A stretch of 64,000 nucleotides of DNA, from the NCBI RefSeq assembly GCF_030519475.1, contig NZ_JAUMKD010000002.1, forward strand, positions 925,501-989,500, written 5' to 3'. The DNA is from Micromonospora sp. C28SCA-DRY-2 (GTDB lineage Bacteria; Actinomycetota; Actinomycetes; Mycobacteriales; Micromonosporaceae). The notes beneath the pieces are model-generated. The model searched no databases, was not told the origin of the DNA, and was given only the letters and a program-made list of their open reading frames with translations. The stretch's first letter is position 1; every line of letters begins with the position of its first letter. Positions 1 to 8,226 of this stretch are shown here, piece after piece. Position numbers and translations under genes: made by a program.

Positions 1-2
1 TG

Positions 3-1835
3 CGCGCCCGGTTCACCCGGCTGCCCACGGCCCGGCCGGCAACCGTGCCGGCCACGGAACTGGAACGAACCCTGGGCCGGGCCAGCGGGATTCCGGCCGG
101 GTCGGCGGAGGTCGAGGCGGGCGCCGCCTATCGGGCCCAGCTGGCGAAGGGGATCGACGGCGACGCCTGCTGCCGCGGCCAGTTCCAGCGGGTGATCCAG
201 GCGGGTCCGGTGACATACCGCGAGCTGCCCGACGGCACCCTGCGCGCTGACGCGGTCCCGCCCGCCGACCCCGAGGTGTACGGCACCCAGTTCACCCACA
301 ACTTCCTGCCCCGGCCCTGGCTGGCCGAGGACAACGGCTTCCGGTCGGTGCGGGCCCTCGCCGGAAAGGAGGGTGGCGCGGCCACCCGGTACCACCAGTG
401 GCAGGCCGTCGGGGTCTTCGACCCGGAGAAGCTGGCCGGCTTCAGCGACCTGGGCGGGGTTCCGCTGGAGACGTACGAGCCGCCGCGTGCCGAGGGCGCG
501 GACGACCGCAGTCGGGCCGCACTGGGCGGCCGGCCCCTGGAGCCGAGCGGCAACCCGGCCGGCTACCTGTCGGCGCCGCCGCTGGTGCTCACCAACCTCG
601 CCAGCGTGCCCAAGCTGCTGGAGGGCGGCAACAGCCCGCAACGCACCGCGCCGATCAGCGCGATCCGGGTCCGGGTCGCCGGGGTGGACGGCTACAGCGA
701 GCGGTCCGCCGAGCGGGTCCGGCTGATCGCCGAGCAGATCAACCGGGCGACCGGCCTGGACGTTGACATCACCCTGGGCTCCTCGGCCGCGCCGCAGACG
801 GTGGAGCTGCCGGCCGGTGCGTTCGGCCGCCCGGAGCTGCGGCTCACCGAGAACTGGTCGGCGCTCGGGGTCGCCTCCACCATCGTGCGGGCGGTGGACC
901 GCAAGAGCGCTGTGCTCTTCCTGCTCGTCCTGGTGGTCTGCGTGCTCTTCCTCGGCAACGCCGTCTCCGCCGCCGTCCGGGACCGCCGCGCCGAGCTGGC
1001 CGTGCTGGCCTGCCTCGGCTGGCCGGCCCGCCGGATCGGCGCGCTGATCCTCGGCGAGGTCGCGGTGCTCGGCCTGGCCGCCGGGGTGCTGTCGCTCGGG
1101 CTCGCCGTGCCGCTCGGTGCCGCGCTCGGCATCGACGTCGACTGGCGGCGGGCGGCGCTCGCCGTACCGGTGGCGCTGCTGCTCGGCCTGGTCGCCGGCC
1201 TGGTGCCGGCGCTGCGGGCCGCCCGCGCCCACCCGGCCGCCGCGCTGCGCCCACCGATCGCCACCGCCCGCTGGGTACGCCGGCCCCGCACCCTGCTCGG
1301 CCTGGCCCTGGTCAACCTGGTCCGCACCCCCGGCCGCACCCTGCTCGGCGCCAGCGCCCTCGCCATCGGCGTGGCCGCACTCACCATCGTGGCCGCCATC
1401 AGCTACGCCTTCCAGGGCGCGGTCGTCGGCACCCTGCTCGGCGACACCATCGCCCTGACCGTCCGCGGCGCCGACGCCCTCGCCGCCACCGCGACAGTGC
1501 TGCTCGGCGCCGCCGCCGTCGCCGACGTGCTCTACCTCAACATCCGCGACCGGGCGAACGAACTGGCCGCCCTGCGCGCCACCGGCTGGACCGACCCCGA
1601 ACTCGGCCGGCTGGTCGGCTACGAGGGGCTGCTGCTCGGCGCACTCGGCGCGCTCGCCGGTGCCGGGCTGGGCGTGGGCGGCGCGGCCTGGCTGGTCGGG
1701 GACGTCCCGGGCGCGCTGGTCCTCGTCGCCGGGCTCACAGCGGCGGGCGGCGTGCTGCTCACCGCCACCGCGGCACTGGCACCCGCCACGCTGCTGCACC
1801 GCCTACCCACGGCACGACTGCTGGCAGAGGAGTGA
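3..1835 (+). CDS. ABC transporter permease, FtsX/MacB family (5'-truncated by window edge)
   Basis: Membrane subunit of an ABC system that works with the ATPase just downstream. The frame is open to the first bases of the window, so the gene starts upstream. The visible part is about 610 residues: a long extracytoplasmic region (nt 45-900), then two FtsX-type membrane blocks. The first block starts near nt 904 with the hydrophobic stretch LFLLVLVVCVLFLGN and has the typical cytoplasmic loop RRAELAVLACLGW. The second starts near nt 1330 and contains the matching loop RANELAALRATGWT. Repeated RxxELAxLxAxGW loops are characteristic of FtsX-domain permeases. The stop overlaps the ATPase gene region (GTGA at 1832). 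Substrate is unknown; such pairs act in lipoprotein, lipid or peptide export, or in cell-envelope signalling rather than import. Confidence 0.88.
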   Translation, partial: RARFTRLPTARPATVPATELERTLGRASGIPAGSAEVEAGAAYRAQLAKGIDGDACCRGQFQRVIQAGPVTYRELPDGTLRADAVPPADPEVYGTQFTHNFLPRPWLAEDNGFRSVRALAGKEGGAATRYHQWQAVGVFDPEKLAGFSDLGGVPLETYEPPRAEGADDRSRAALGGRPLEPSGNPAGYLSAPPLVLTNLASVPKLLEGGNSPQRTAPISAIRVRVAGVDGYSERSAERVRLIAEQINRATGLDVDITLGSSAAPQTVELPAGAFGRPELRLTENWSALGVASTIVRAVDRKSAVLFLLVLVVCVLFLGNAVSAAVRDRRAELAVLACLGWPARRIGALILGEVAVLGLAAGVLSLGLAVPLGAALGIDVDWRRAALAVPVALLLGLVAGLVPALRAARAHPAAALRPPIATARWVRRPRTLLGLALVNLVRTPGRTLLGASALAIGVAALTIVAAISYAFQGAVVGTLLGDTIALTVRGADALAATATVLLGAAAVADVLYLNIRDRANELAALRATGWTDPELGRLVGYEGLLLGALGALAGAGLGVGGAAWLVGDVPGALVLVAGLTAAGGVLLTATAALAPATLLHRLPTARLLAEE

Positions 1836-1840
1836 GAGCG

Positions 1841-2590
1841 ATGGACGAGAGCACCGCCGGTAGTCGGGTCGAGATCGCCGGGTTGGTGAAACGGTTCGGC
1901 GGCGGCGCGGAGCAGATCAGCGCGGTCGACGGGGTCACCCTGGACATCGCCGCCGCCTCGGTGGTGGCCCTGACCGGACCCAGCGGATCGGGCAAGTCGA
2001 CGCTGCTGCACCTGATCGGCGCGATCGAGCAGGCCGACGAGGGCACCGTCACCGTCGACGGGGTGGACGTGACCGGCCTGCGCCGGGCCGCGCTGTCCCG
2101 TTACCGCCAGCGGGTCGGCTTCGTCTTCCAGCGCTACCACCTGCTGCCCGCGCTCACCGTGCTGGACAACGTGGTCGCCCCGGTGCTCCCCCGCCGGGGC
2201 CACGCCGAGCACGTGACCCGGGCCCGCGAGCTGCTCGACGCGGTCGGCCTGGCCGGCCGGGAGCGGGCGCTGCCGGCGCAGCTCTCCGGCGGCCAGCAGC
2301 AGCGGGTGGCGATCGCCCGGGCGCTGATGGGCGCGCCCGGCCTGCTGCTCGCCGACGAGCCCACCGGCAACCTGGACTCGGCCACCGGTGCGCAGATCCT
2401 CGACCTGCTGCTCGGCCTGCGCGACCGGCACGGGATGACGGTCCTGCTGGCCACCCACGAGCGGGCGGTCGCCGCCCGGTGCGACCGGCTGGTCCGGCTC
2501 GGCGACGGCCGGGTGGTGGAGGACGTGGACCTCACCGGCGGCGAGGACCCGGCCACCACGTACGCCCGGGCCAGCGGCCTGCGCCTCTGA
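1841..2590 (+). CDS. ABC transporter ATP-binding protein (LolD/MacB type)
   Basis: Cytoplasmic ATPase partner of the FtsX-type permease upstream. Walker A is GPSGSGKST, the signature is LSGGQQQRVAIARAL, Walker B runs into LLLADEPTGNLD, and the switch histidine is in ATHE. The DEPTGNLD form is typical of the LolD/MacB/FtsE group. ATG 1841 is preferred because GAGGAG lies 8 bases upstream; a GTG at 1832 overlapping the permease stop is the alternative and adds three residues. Full length is about 249 residues, normal for the family. The gene ends in a convergent arrangement with glmM, with a hairpin between them. Confidence 0.92.
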   Translation: MDESTAGSRVEIAGLVKRFGGGAEQISAVDGVTLDIAAASVVALTGPSGSGKSTLLHLIGAIEQADEGTVTVDGVDVTGLRRAALSRYRQRVGFVFQRYHLLPALTVLDNVVAPVLPRRGHAEHVTRARELLDAVGLAGRERALPAQLSGGQQQRVAIARALMGAPGLLLADEPTGNLDSATGAQILDLLLGLRDRHGMTVLLATHERAVAARCDRLVRLGDGRVVEDVDLTGGEDPATTYARASGLRL

Positions 2591-2637
2591 CGCCCGGCCG
2601 GCGGCGGCCTCACCGTGGCGCGACCGACGTCCGGGCC

Positions 2638-2659
2638 GGCCCCGCCGCCCGGCGGGGCC
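2638..2659. terminator. bidirectional terminator-like hairpin between ABC genes and glmM
   Basis: A perfect 10-bp inverted repeat (ggccccgccg / cggcggggcc) with a 2-base centre lies between two converging stops (2590 and 2676). There is no T tract, which is usual for high-GC actinomycetes. It probably serves both strands; that is inference from position. Confidence 0.6.
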
Positions 2660-2675
2660 GCGCGGGCGGGTGGGA

Positions 2676-4028
2676 TCAGGCCGGGCTGGCGGTGCGGACC
2701 TGGTCGGCGATGCGCTCGGCGATGTCGCGGGCCGTCGCCTCGGTCGCGGCCTCGACCATCACCCGGACCAGCGGCTCGGTGCCGGACGGGCGGAGCAGCA
2801 CCCGGCCCGTCTCGCCCAGCTCGGCCTCGGCCCGCTCGACCTCGGCCCGGACAGCGGGCGCGGCCGCGCCGACGGTACGGTCGCCGACCGGCACGTTGAT
2901 CAGTACCTGGGGCAGCCGGGTCACCACCGCGGCCAGGTCGGCCAGCGACTTCCCGGTCGCCGCCATCCGGGACATCAGGTGCAGGCCGGTCAGCACGCCG
3001 TCGCCGGTGGTCGCGTACGCGGGCATGACGATGTGCCCGCTCTGCTCGCCGCCGAGCGCCAGCCCGGACGCTCGCAGCTCCTCCAGCACGTACCGGTCGC
3101 CGACCTTGGTCTCGACCAGCCGGATGCCCTCCCGGGACATCGCCAGCCGCAGGCCGAGGTTGCTCATCACCGTGGCCACCAGGGTGTCGCCGGTCAGCGT
3201 GCCGGCTTCGCGCATGGCCAGCGCCAGGATGGCCATCACCTGGTCGCCGTCGACCTCGTCGCCGTCGGCGGTCACCGCCACGCACCGGTCGGCGTCGCCG
3301 TCGTGCGCGATGCCCAGGTGCGCGCCGTGCTCGACCACCGCGGCGCGCAGCGCCTCGATGTGGTTGGAGCCGCACTCGTCGTTGATGTTGAGCCCGTCCG
3401 GCTCGGCGTGGATCGCGACCACCTCGGCGCCGGCCTCCCGGTACGCCGCCGGGGCCACCTCGGCGGCCGCGCCGTTGGCGCAGTCGACCACGACCTTGAT
3501 CCCGTCCAGCCGGTGCGGCACCGTGCCGACCAGGTGCTGCACGTAGTGGTCGGCGCCGTCGAGCAGGTCGTGCACGCGGCCCACCCCGGCGCCGACCGGC
3601 CGCTCCCAGGCGGTGGTGGCGTTCGCCTCGACGGCCGCCTCGATCCGCATCTCGATCTCGTCCGGCAGCTTGTGCCCGCCGGCGGCGAAGAGCTTGATCC
3701 CGTTGTCGGGCATCGGGTTGTGCGAGGCGGAGAGCATCACCCCGAGGTCGGCCTTGGCCTCCGCGGTGAGGAACGCCACGGCCGGGGTGGGCAGCACGCC
3801 GACCCGGACCACGTTCGCCCCGGCGCTGGCCAGGCCGGCCACCACGGCGGCCTCCAGCATCTCGCCGCTGGCCCGGGTGTCCCGGCCGACCACGGCGAGC
3901 GGCGGATGGCTCCGGTCCGTCTCGGCGAGCGTGTGGGCGGCCGCGACGGCCACCGCGAGCGCCAACTCGGGAGTGAGATCCGCGTTCGCCCGCCCGCGTA
4001 CGCCGTCCGTGCCGAACAACCGGCCCAT
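2676..4028 (-). CDS. glmM: phosphoglucosamine mutase GlmM
   Basis: Converts glucosamine-6-phosphate to glucosamine-1-phosphate for UDP-GlcNAc and peptidoglycan synthesis, in the cytoplasm. The protein begins [12 protein letters not shown], the standard GlmM N terminus. The phosphoserine loop is [11 protein letters not shown], the metal loop is DGDADR, the sugar loop is GEQSGH, and the C-terminal phosphate-binding loop is [12 protein letters not shown]. All four functional sites of the alpha-D-phosphohexomutase family are intact. The ATG at 4028 is preserved in position by a GGAGG nine bases upstream; a TTG at 4037 would add three residues and is less likely. Length is 450 residues, as expected. 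It follows rpsI as in many actinobacteria, with a hairpin between. Confidence 0.97.
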   Translation of the reverse strand: MGRLFGTDGVRGRANADLTPELALAVAVAAAHTLAETDRSHPPLAVVGRDTRASGEMLEAAVVAGLASAGANVVRVGVLPTPAVAFLTAEAKADLGVMLSASHNPMPDNGIKLFAAGGHKLPDEIEMRIEAAVEANATTAWERPVGAGVGRVHDLLDGADHYVQHLVGTVPHRLDGIKVVVDCANGAAAEVAPAAYREAGAEVVAIHAEPDGLNINDECGSNHIEALRAAVVEHGAHLGIAHDGDADRCVAVTADGDEVDGDQVMAILALAMREAGTLTGDTLVATVMSNLGLRLAMSREGIRLVETKVGDRYVLEELRASGLALGGEQSGHIVMPAYATTGDGVLTGLHLMSRMAATGKSLADLAAVVTRLPQVLINVPVGDRTVGAAAPAVRAEVERAEAELGETGRVLLRPSGTEPLVRVMVEAATEATARDIAERIADQVRTASPA

Positions 4029-4073
4029 ACCCGCCAACCTCCGTGGAAACTGCCGATGAAGGAGAAAAGCGGA

Positions 4074-4115
4074 ACGGCCGGCCCACCTCCCGTCGCGGGG
4101 AGGCGGACCGGCCGT
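4074..4115 (-). terminator. hairpin between rpsI and glmM
   Basis: Nested stem: outer arms acggccgg / ccggccgt and inner arms cctccc / gggagg. It lies 30 bases after the rpsI stop and upstream of glmM, so it may terminate or attenuate the rplM-rpsI transcript before glmM. Confidence 0.6.
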
Positions 4116-4144
4116 CCGTCAGAAGTACAACGTGAAGCTGTTGG

Positions 4145-4609
4145 TCAGCGCTTCGAGTACTGGGGAGCCTTACGGGCCTTCTTGAGGCCGTACTTCTTGC
4201 TCTCCTTGACCCGGGCGTCCCGAGTGAGGAAGCCGGCCTTCTTCAGCGCCGGGCGGTCGTCCGGCTCGCTGACGATCAGCGCCCGGGCGATGGCCAGCCG
4301 GAGCGCGCCGGCCTGACCGGTGGTGCCGCCGCCCCGCAGGTTGGCGATGACGTCGAACGCCTCGGCCTTCTCGGCGGTGACCAGCGGGTCCTTGATCAGC
4401 TGCTGGTGCACCTTGCTCGGGAAGTACGCCTCCAGGTCCCGGCCGTTGCAGGTGATCTTGCCGGAGCCCGGCACGATGCGGACCCGGACGATGGCCTCCT
4501 TGCGGCGACCCACGGTCTGGATCGGCCGGTCACCACGAGGCGCGCGGGCGACGGGCGCCGGCGCCTCGGTGGCCTCGGGGGCAACCTCGGTGGCGGTGAT
4601 GTCGGTCAT
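4145..4609 (-). CDS. rpsI: 30S ribosomal protein S9
   Basis: Small-subunit protein whose C-terminal tail reaches the P-site tRNA. The core motif [14 protein letters not shown] and the invariant end QYSKR are present. The first about 30 residues are an Ala/Pro/Thr/Glu-rich extension seen in actinobacterial S9. ATG 4609 has GAAGGAAA just upstream. An in-frame GTG at 4633 overlaps the rplM stop (GTGA) and would add eight residues; the ATG is preferred for its ribosome site. Cotranscribed with rplM. Confidence 0.96.
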   Translation of the reverse strand: MTDITATEVAPEATEAPAPVARAPRGDRPIQTVGRRKEAIVRVRIVPGSGKITCNGRDLEAYFPSKVHQQLIKDPLVTAEKAEAFDVIANLRGGGTTGQAGALRLAIARALIVSEPDDRPALKKAGFLTRDARVKESKKYGLKKARKAPQYSKR

Positions 4610-4629
4610 GCTGTTTCCTTCGCCCGCGC

Positions 4630-5073
4630 TCACTGCGCGATCTGCTTGATCTCGAACGGCACCGGCTGCTGCGCGCCGTGCGGGTGCTCGGCACCGGCGT
4701 AGACCTTCAGCTTCTTGATCAGCTTACGGCCGAGCTTGTTGTGCGGGAGCATCCCCTTGACGGCCAGCTCGATGGCCCGCTCGGGACGCTTGGTCAGCAG
4801 CTCGTCGTAGCCGACCTGCTTCAGGCCACCCGGGTAGCCGGAGTGGCGGTAGGCGATCTTCTGCTGCCGCTTGTTGCCGGTCAGCGCGACCTTGCCCGCG
4901 TTCACGATGACGACGAAGTCGCCCGTGTCGACGTGCGGCGCGAAAGTCGGCTTGTGCTTACCACGCAGCAACGTGGCGGCGTGGGTGGCCAGGCGGCCCA
5001 GCACGACATCAGAGGCGTCGATGACGTGCCACTGACGCTCGATCTCACCCGGCTTCGGGCTGTACGTACGCAC
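4630..5073 (-). CDS. rplM: 50S ribosomal protein L13
   Basis: Early-assembly large-subunit protein. 147 residues, the normal length, beginning [20 protein letters not shown] and carrying the family signature region around [19 protein letters not shown]. First gene of the rplM-rpsI unit; its stop overlaps a possible upstream start of rpsI. The 190 bases upstream (5074-5264) presumably hold its promoter and leader, but I see no clear hexamers or known leader fold there. Confidence 0.97.
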   Translation of the reverse strand: MRTYSPKPGEIERQWHVIDASDVVLGRLATHAATLLRGKHKPTFAPHVDTGDFVVIVNAGKVALTGNKRQQKIAYRHSGYPGGLKQVGYDELLTKRPERAIELAVKGMLPHNKLGRKLIKKLKVYAGAEHPHGAQQPVPFEIKQIAQ

Positions 5074-5264
5074 AGGTCTACCTTGTCTCGTCGTCGGTCT
5101 GGGGTCGCGCGCCGAGGTGACCAGCGCGCACGAACGACCAAGCGTACCTCAGGGGCACGCCGCTGGATGTCGTACAACAGCAGGCAACGATACCCGGCGC
5201 CCGGTGGGCAGGTCAAAACGGGGTGCCGCCCCCGCGTGGCCCGCTCGCCCACCCATGGTAGAGG

Positions 5265-6650
5265 TCACACCCCGGCCAGCCGCCGGGGCCCCGGCCGCAG
5301 GTAGACCAGCCAGGTCAGGGCGACGCAGACCGCGTACGCGGCGATGAAGGCGAGGTACGCGGCGTCCGCGCTGCCCTGGCTGAGGAAGGACTGCCGGAAG
5401 GCGACGTTGACCAGCAGCCCGCCGGAGGCGCCGACCGCGCCGGCGATCCCGATCAGCGCCCCGGTCATGCGGGCCGACCAGCGCTGCGCCCCGGCCGGGT
5501 CGCGCCGCCCGGCGTCGACCGCGGCGACCGCCCGGGCCCGGAAGATCGCCGGGATCATCTTGTAGGTCGAGCCGTTGCCGATCCCGGAGAAGACGAACAG
5601 GGCCAGGAAGCCGGTCAGGTAGAGCCCGAACGAGCGCTCCCGCGAGGCGTACAGCACCAGGGCGGCGCCGGCGGCCATCGCCACGAAGTTCCAGAACGTC
5701 ACCCGGGCCCCGCCGAGCCGGTCGGCGAGGTGGCCGCCGACCGGCCGGATCAGCGAGCCGATCAGCGGGCCGAGGAAGGTCAGCCAGGCCGCGTCCACCG
5801 GGGTCGGGAAGCGGTCGGCGAACTGGAGCTGGAGCACCTGGCCGAAGGCGAAGCCGAAGCCGATGAACGAGCCGAAGGTCCCGATGTACAGCAGCGACAT
5901 GACCCAGGTGTGCGGGTCGCGGGCCGCCGCGCGCAGCGCGCCGGGCTCGTTGCGGGCCCCGGAGACGTTGTCCAGCCAGCGCGCCGCCGCGAGCGCGGCC
6001 AGCACGATCAGCGGCAGGTAGACCGCCGGGACCAGCCGGGGGTACGCGGCGCCCGCGGTGGCCAGCACCGCCAGCCCGACCAGCTGCACCGCCGGCACCC
6101 CGAGGTTCCCACCGCCGGCGTTGAGCCCGAGCGCCCGGCCCTTGAGCCGCTGCGGGAAGAACTGGTTGATGTTCGCCATCGAGGAGGCGAAGTTGCCGCC
6201 GCCGACGCCGGTCAGGCAGGCCAGCACCATCAGCGTGGAGTACGGGACACCGGGTTCGAGCAGCACGGTCATCGGCACCGCCGGCAGGAGCAGCAGCAGC
6301 GCGCTGACGATCGTCCAGTTCCGCCCGCCGAACCGGGCCACCGCCAGCGTGTACGGCAGCCGCAGCACCGCGCCCAGCGCCGCCGGTACGGCGGTGAGCA
6401 GGAACTTCCCGGCCGGGTCGATGCCGTACTCCGGGCCGAGGAAGAGCACCGTCACCGACCAGAGGCTCCACACCGAGAAGCCGACGTGCTCGGCGAAGAT
6501 CGAGACCCACAGGTTCCGCCGGGCGATCCGGGCCCCGGTCGTCCGCCAGAATTCGGGGTCCTCCGGGCGCCAGTCGTCGATCCGGTGCCGCCGCCCGGCG
6601 CCGGCCGGGGTGGCCTCGGCCCGGGGTGTGGTGGGTGCCAGGGTGCTCAC
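5265..6650 (-). CDS. narK: nitrate/nitrite transporter, NarK/NasA family (MFS)
   Basis: Inner-membrane major facilitator that takes up nitrate and/or exports nitrite. 461 residues with about 12 hydrophobic segments. The nitrate signature of the NNP family is visible as GVGGGNFASSMANINQFFP, with a second glycine-rich signature near FSGIGNGSTYKMIPAIF. An N-terminal cytoplasmic stretch of about 40 residues (W/R rich, RIDDWRPEDPEFW) is typical of actinobacterial NarK2/NarK3-like proteins. The GTG start has GAGGAGGAA in front. Divergently placed relative to the nas/nir operon with three other genes between, so it probably serves assimilation, although a respiratory role cannot be excluded. Confidence 0.93.
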   Translation of the reverse strand: MSTLAPTTPRAEATPAGAGRRHRIDDWRPEDPEFWRTTGARIARRNLWVSIFAEHVGFSVWSLWSVTVLFLGPEYGIDPAGKFLLTAVPAALGAVLRLPYTLAVARFGGRNWTIVSALLLLLPAVPMTVLLEPGVPYSTLMVLACLTGVGGGNFASSMANINQFFPQRLKGRALGLNAGGGNLGVPAVQLVGLAVLATAGAAYPRLVPAVYLPLIVLAALAAARWLDNVSGARNEPGALRAAARDPHTWVMSLLYIGTFGSFIGFGFAFGQVLQLQFADRFPTPVDAAWLTFLGPLIGSLIRPVGGHLADRLGGARVTFWNFVAMAAGAALVLYASRERSFGLYLTGFLALFVFSGIGNGSTYKMIPAIFRARAVAAVDAGRRDPAGAQRWSARMTGALIGIAGAVGASGGLLVNVAFRQSFLSQGSADAAYLAFIAAYAVCVALTWLVYLRPGPRRLAGV

Positions 6651-6768
6651 GGCGCTTCCTCCTCGTCGATTGACCTGGAGGAACGCTAGGAACCCGGGAT
6701 TACCCGGCGGTGCCCGTCGCGGGTCGGGCCGGAAACGGAGATCGCACGTCCGGCCCGGGCCGCCGGTG

Positions 6769-6801
6769 AGCTGTCAGAGCTGTCAGAGCTGTCAGAGCTG
6801 T
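6769..6801. repeat. 9-bp tandem repeat at toxin stop codon
   Basis: Three full copies and a partial fourth of agctgtcag. On the minus strand the period of nine keeps frame, so the toxin gene ends in three successive in-frame TGA codons separated by CAG CTC. Length of the array may vary between strains by slippage. Confidence 0.85.
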
Positions 6802-7085
6802 TGCAGGATCCGCAGCGCCCGGCCGACCCGCTGCATGGTCTCGGTGTCGGCGACGTCGACGCACTCGGTGAACCACTTCTTCATCGGCGAGGAGAGCCGG
6901 TCGGGCATCACCACGAAGCCGCCCATCGGCACCGCCAGGGGCGAGTCACGCAGCAGCGACTCCTCGACCACCTCGGCGACGATCACGATGGGCACGTCGG
7001 TGGAGTTGTAGACGTCGGAGCTGATCACCAGACCGAACCGCTCGCGGGCGCCGGAGATGCGCCAGACCTCGCCCCTACGCAGCAC
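6792..7085 (-). CDS. type II toxin, MazF/PemK-like endoribonuclease
   Basis: Predicted toxin that cleaves single-stranded RNA. The 97 residues fit the short MazF/PemK fold: RRGEVWRISGARERFGLVIS at the N terminus (the GEVW...R.VLV-type first strand), then IVIVAEVV and a C-terminal helix with VGRALRIL. The GTG start lies inside the last codons of the upstream antitoxin gene (11-base overlap), so translation is probably coupled. Slightly shorter than typical MazF (about 110). Family assignment rests on overall pattern and context. Confidence 0.8.
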   Translation of the reverse strand: MLRRGEVWRISGARERFGLVISSDVYNSTDVPIVIVAEVVEESLLRDSPLAVPMGGFVVMPDRLSSPMKKWFTECVDVADTETMQRVGRALRILQQL

Positions 7086-7332
7086 TCGGACGCCCGCCGA
7101 AGAGCGCGTCGTCGACCATGCCCACCTCGCGGGCGTCGGCCAGGGCGGCGGACTCCAAATCCAGCCCGGCCCGGCCGACGGCGGCGGCGTGCGCGGTGAA
7201 GACCTCGCGCAGCGCCTTCTCCCGGGCCGCCTGGTCCATCCACGCGGAGAGCGAGAGGCCCTCGCGCTTGGCGAACCGGCGGGCCTCCTCGATCGTCTCG
7301 TCGGAGAACGACAGGGTCACCTTGGCTGTCAT
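7075..7332 (-). CDS. antitoxin, ribbon-helix-helix type
   Basis: Small 85-residue protein preceding and overlapping the MazF-like toxin, the usual antitoxin-first order. The N terminus KVTLSFSDETIEEARRFAKR followed by EGLSLSAWMDQAAREKA matches the strand-helix-helix DNA-binding domain of RHH antitoxins; the C-terminal half (AALADAREVGMVDDALF) would bind and neutralise the toxin. It likely autoregulates the pair. Identified by pattern and gene order. Confidence 0.78.
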   Translation of the reverse strand: MTAKVTLSFSDETIEEARRFAKREGLSLSAWMDQAAREKALREVFTAHAAAVGRAGLDLESAALADAREVGMVDDALFGGRPSAA

Positions 7333-7365
7333 GCCGGCCAGACTACCCAGCGGTATGACCCGTAG

Positions 7366-8079
7366 TCATCCCAGCTGGGGTACCGATTCGCGCCGGCCGC
7401 CGAAGACGGCAAACCGCCACTGCTTGAAGAAGCAGTCCACGTCCACCAGGCCCGCCTCGGCCAGCCAGCCGCACTGGTCGGCCACCGGCGCCGGCCGGTC
7501 GTAGGCCATCCGACCGAGCGCGGCGTCGATCTCGGCCGGGTCGGAGCCGAGCTCGGCGACCCGCGCCAGCCACACCTCGTGGTAGCGCCGGTCCAGTTCC
7601 GGGGTCGGCCCGGCGACCTGTTCGGCGTTGACGAGCACGCCACCGGGAGTGAGCACCCGGGCCGCGCGGGCGTAGAGGTGGCGCTTGCCGGCGTCGTCGA
7701 GGTGGTGGATGGCCAGCGCGCTGACCACCGCGTCGTACCGCCCGTCGGGCAGCGGGTCGGTCAGGTCGGCGCGCACCGTCCGGTGCGGCACGCCCCGGGC
7801 GCGCAGGTGGTCGGCGGCGACGGCGAGCATCGCCGGGGCGGCGTCGACCAGGGTCACCCGGACGCCGGGGACGGCGGCGGTGAGCAGCAGCGAGAGCAGT
7901 CCGGTGCCGGCGCCCAGGTCGAGCACCTCGGGCGTACGCCCCGCCGCCAGGGCCGCCCGCAGCGGTGGCGCGGCCACCTCGACAGCGGTGCCGTAGAAGT
8001 CGTCGAAGCAGGGCACCAGGCGCCGGCGGGCCTCGTCGTAGCTGCCCGCCACCGCGTCGAAGGCGTCCGCGACGCTCAT
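7366..8079 (-). CDS. class I SAM-dependent methyltransferase
   Basis: Soluble Rossmann-fold methyltransferase of 237 residues. The SAM-binding motif I is VLDLGAGTGLLSLLL, the acidic end of strand two is VTLVDAAPAML, and the motif IV region reads YDAVVSALAIHHL. This resembles UbiE/COQ5-like small-molecule methyltransferases; substrate is not predictable. The ATG has GGGAGG five bases upstream, set in an unusually AT-rich stretch (8091-8105) for this genome. Not obviously linked to the nitrate genes that start divergently 147 bases away. Confidence 0.85.
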   Translation of the reverse strand: MSVADAFDAVAGSYDEARRRLVPCFDDFYGTAVEVAAPPLRAALAAGRTPEVLDLGAGTGLLSLLLTAAVPGVRVTLVDAAPAMLAVAADHLRARGVPHRTVRADLTDPLPDGRYDAVVSALAIHHLDDAGKRHLYARAARVLTPGGVLVNAEQVAGPTPELDRRYHEVWLARVAELGSDPAEIDAALGRMAYDRPAPVADQCGWLAEAGLVDVDCFFKQWRFAVFGGRRESVPQLG

Positions 8080-8164
8080 CCATGCCTCCCAAAATATAGG
8101 ATTTTCGTCTCACATCATAGACGCTGCGGTCCGGCCCGTCACTCCCGTGCGGTGTGAGCCGCTC

Positions 8165-8202
8165 TTGACAGGACCGAAACAAACGGGACCCGGCCCGGAA
8201 AC
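8165..8202 (+). promoter_or_regulatory. candidate GlnR box upstream of nitrate reductase
   Basis: Two exact GAAAC half-sites (8176-8180 and 8198-8202) are spaced 22 bases start to start, the spacing of a double GlnR box. The first is preceded at the correct distance by TTGAC (matches TNAC), the second by GACCC (poor). It ends 24 bases before the ATG at 8227. GlnR is the established nitrogen regulator of nitrate/nitrite assimilation genes in actinobacteria, so the position fits. Confidence 0.6.
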
Positions 8203-8226
8203 CGCCCGCCGGCACGCTTTGCCGAC

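Noticed and set aside
5074..5264. Known rplM leader RNA
   Set aside because: No recognisable L13-leader pattern; only GC-rich sequence without a clear fold.
6670..6685. Possible GlnR half-site TTGAC-n6-GAACG upstream of narK
   Set aside because: Only one degenerate pair, overlapping the ribosome site; no second repeat at the required spacing.
8165..8193. TTGACA at 8165 as a -35 box for nasA
   Set aside because: No acceptable -10 at 16-18 bases downstream (GC-rich acccgg); better explained as part of the GlnR box.
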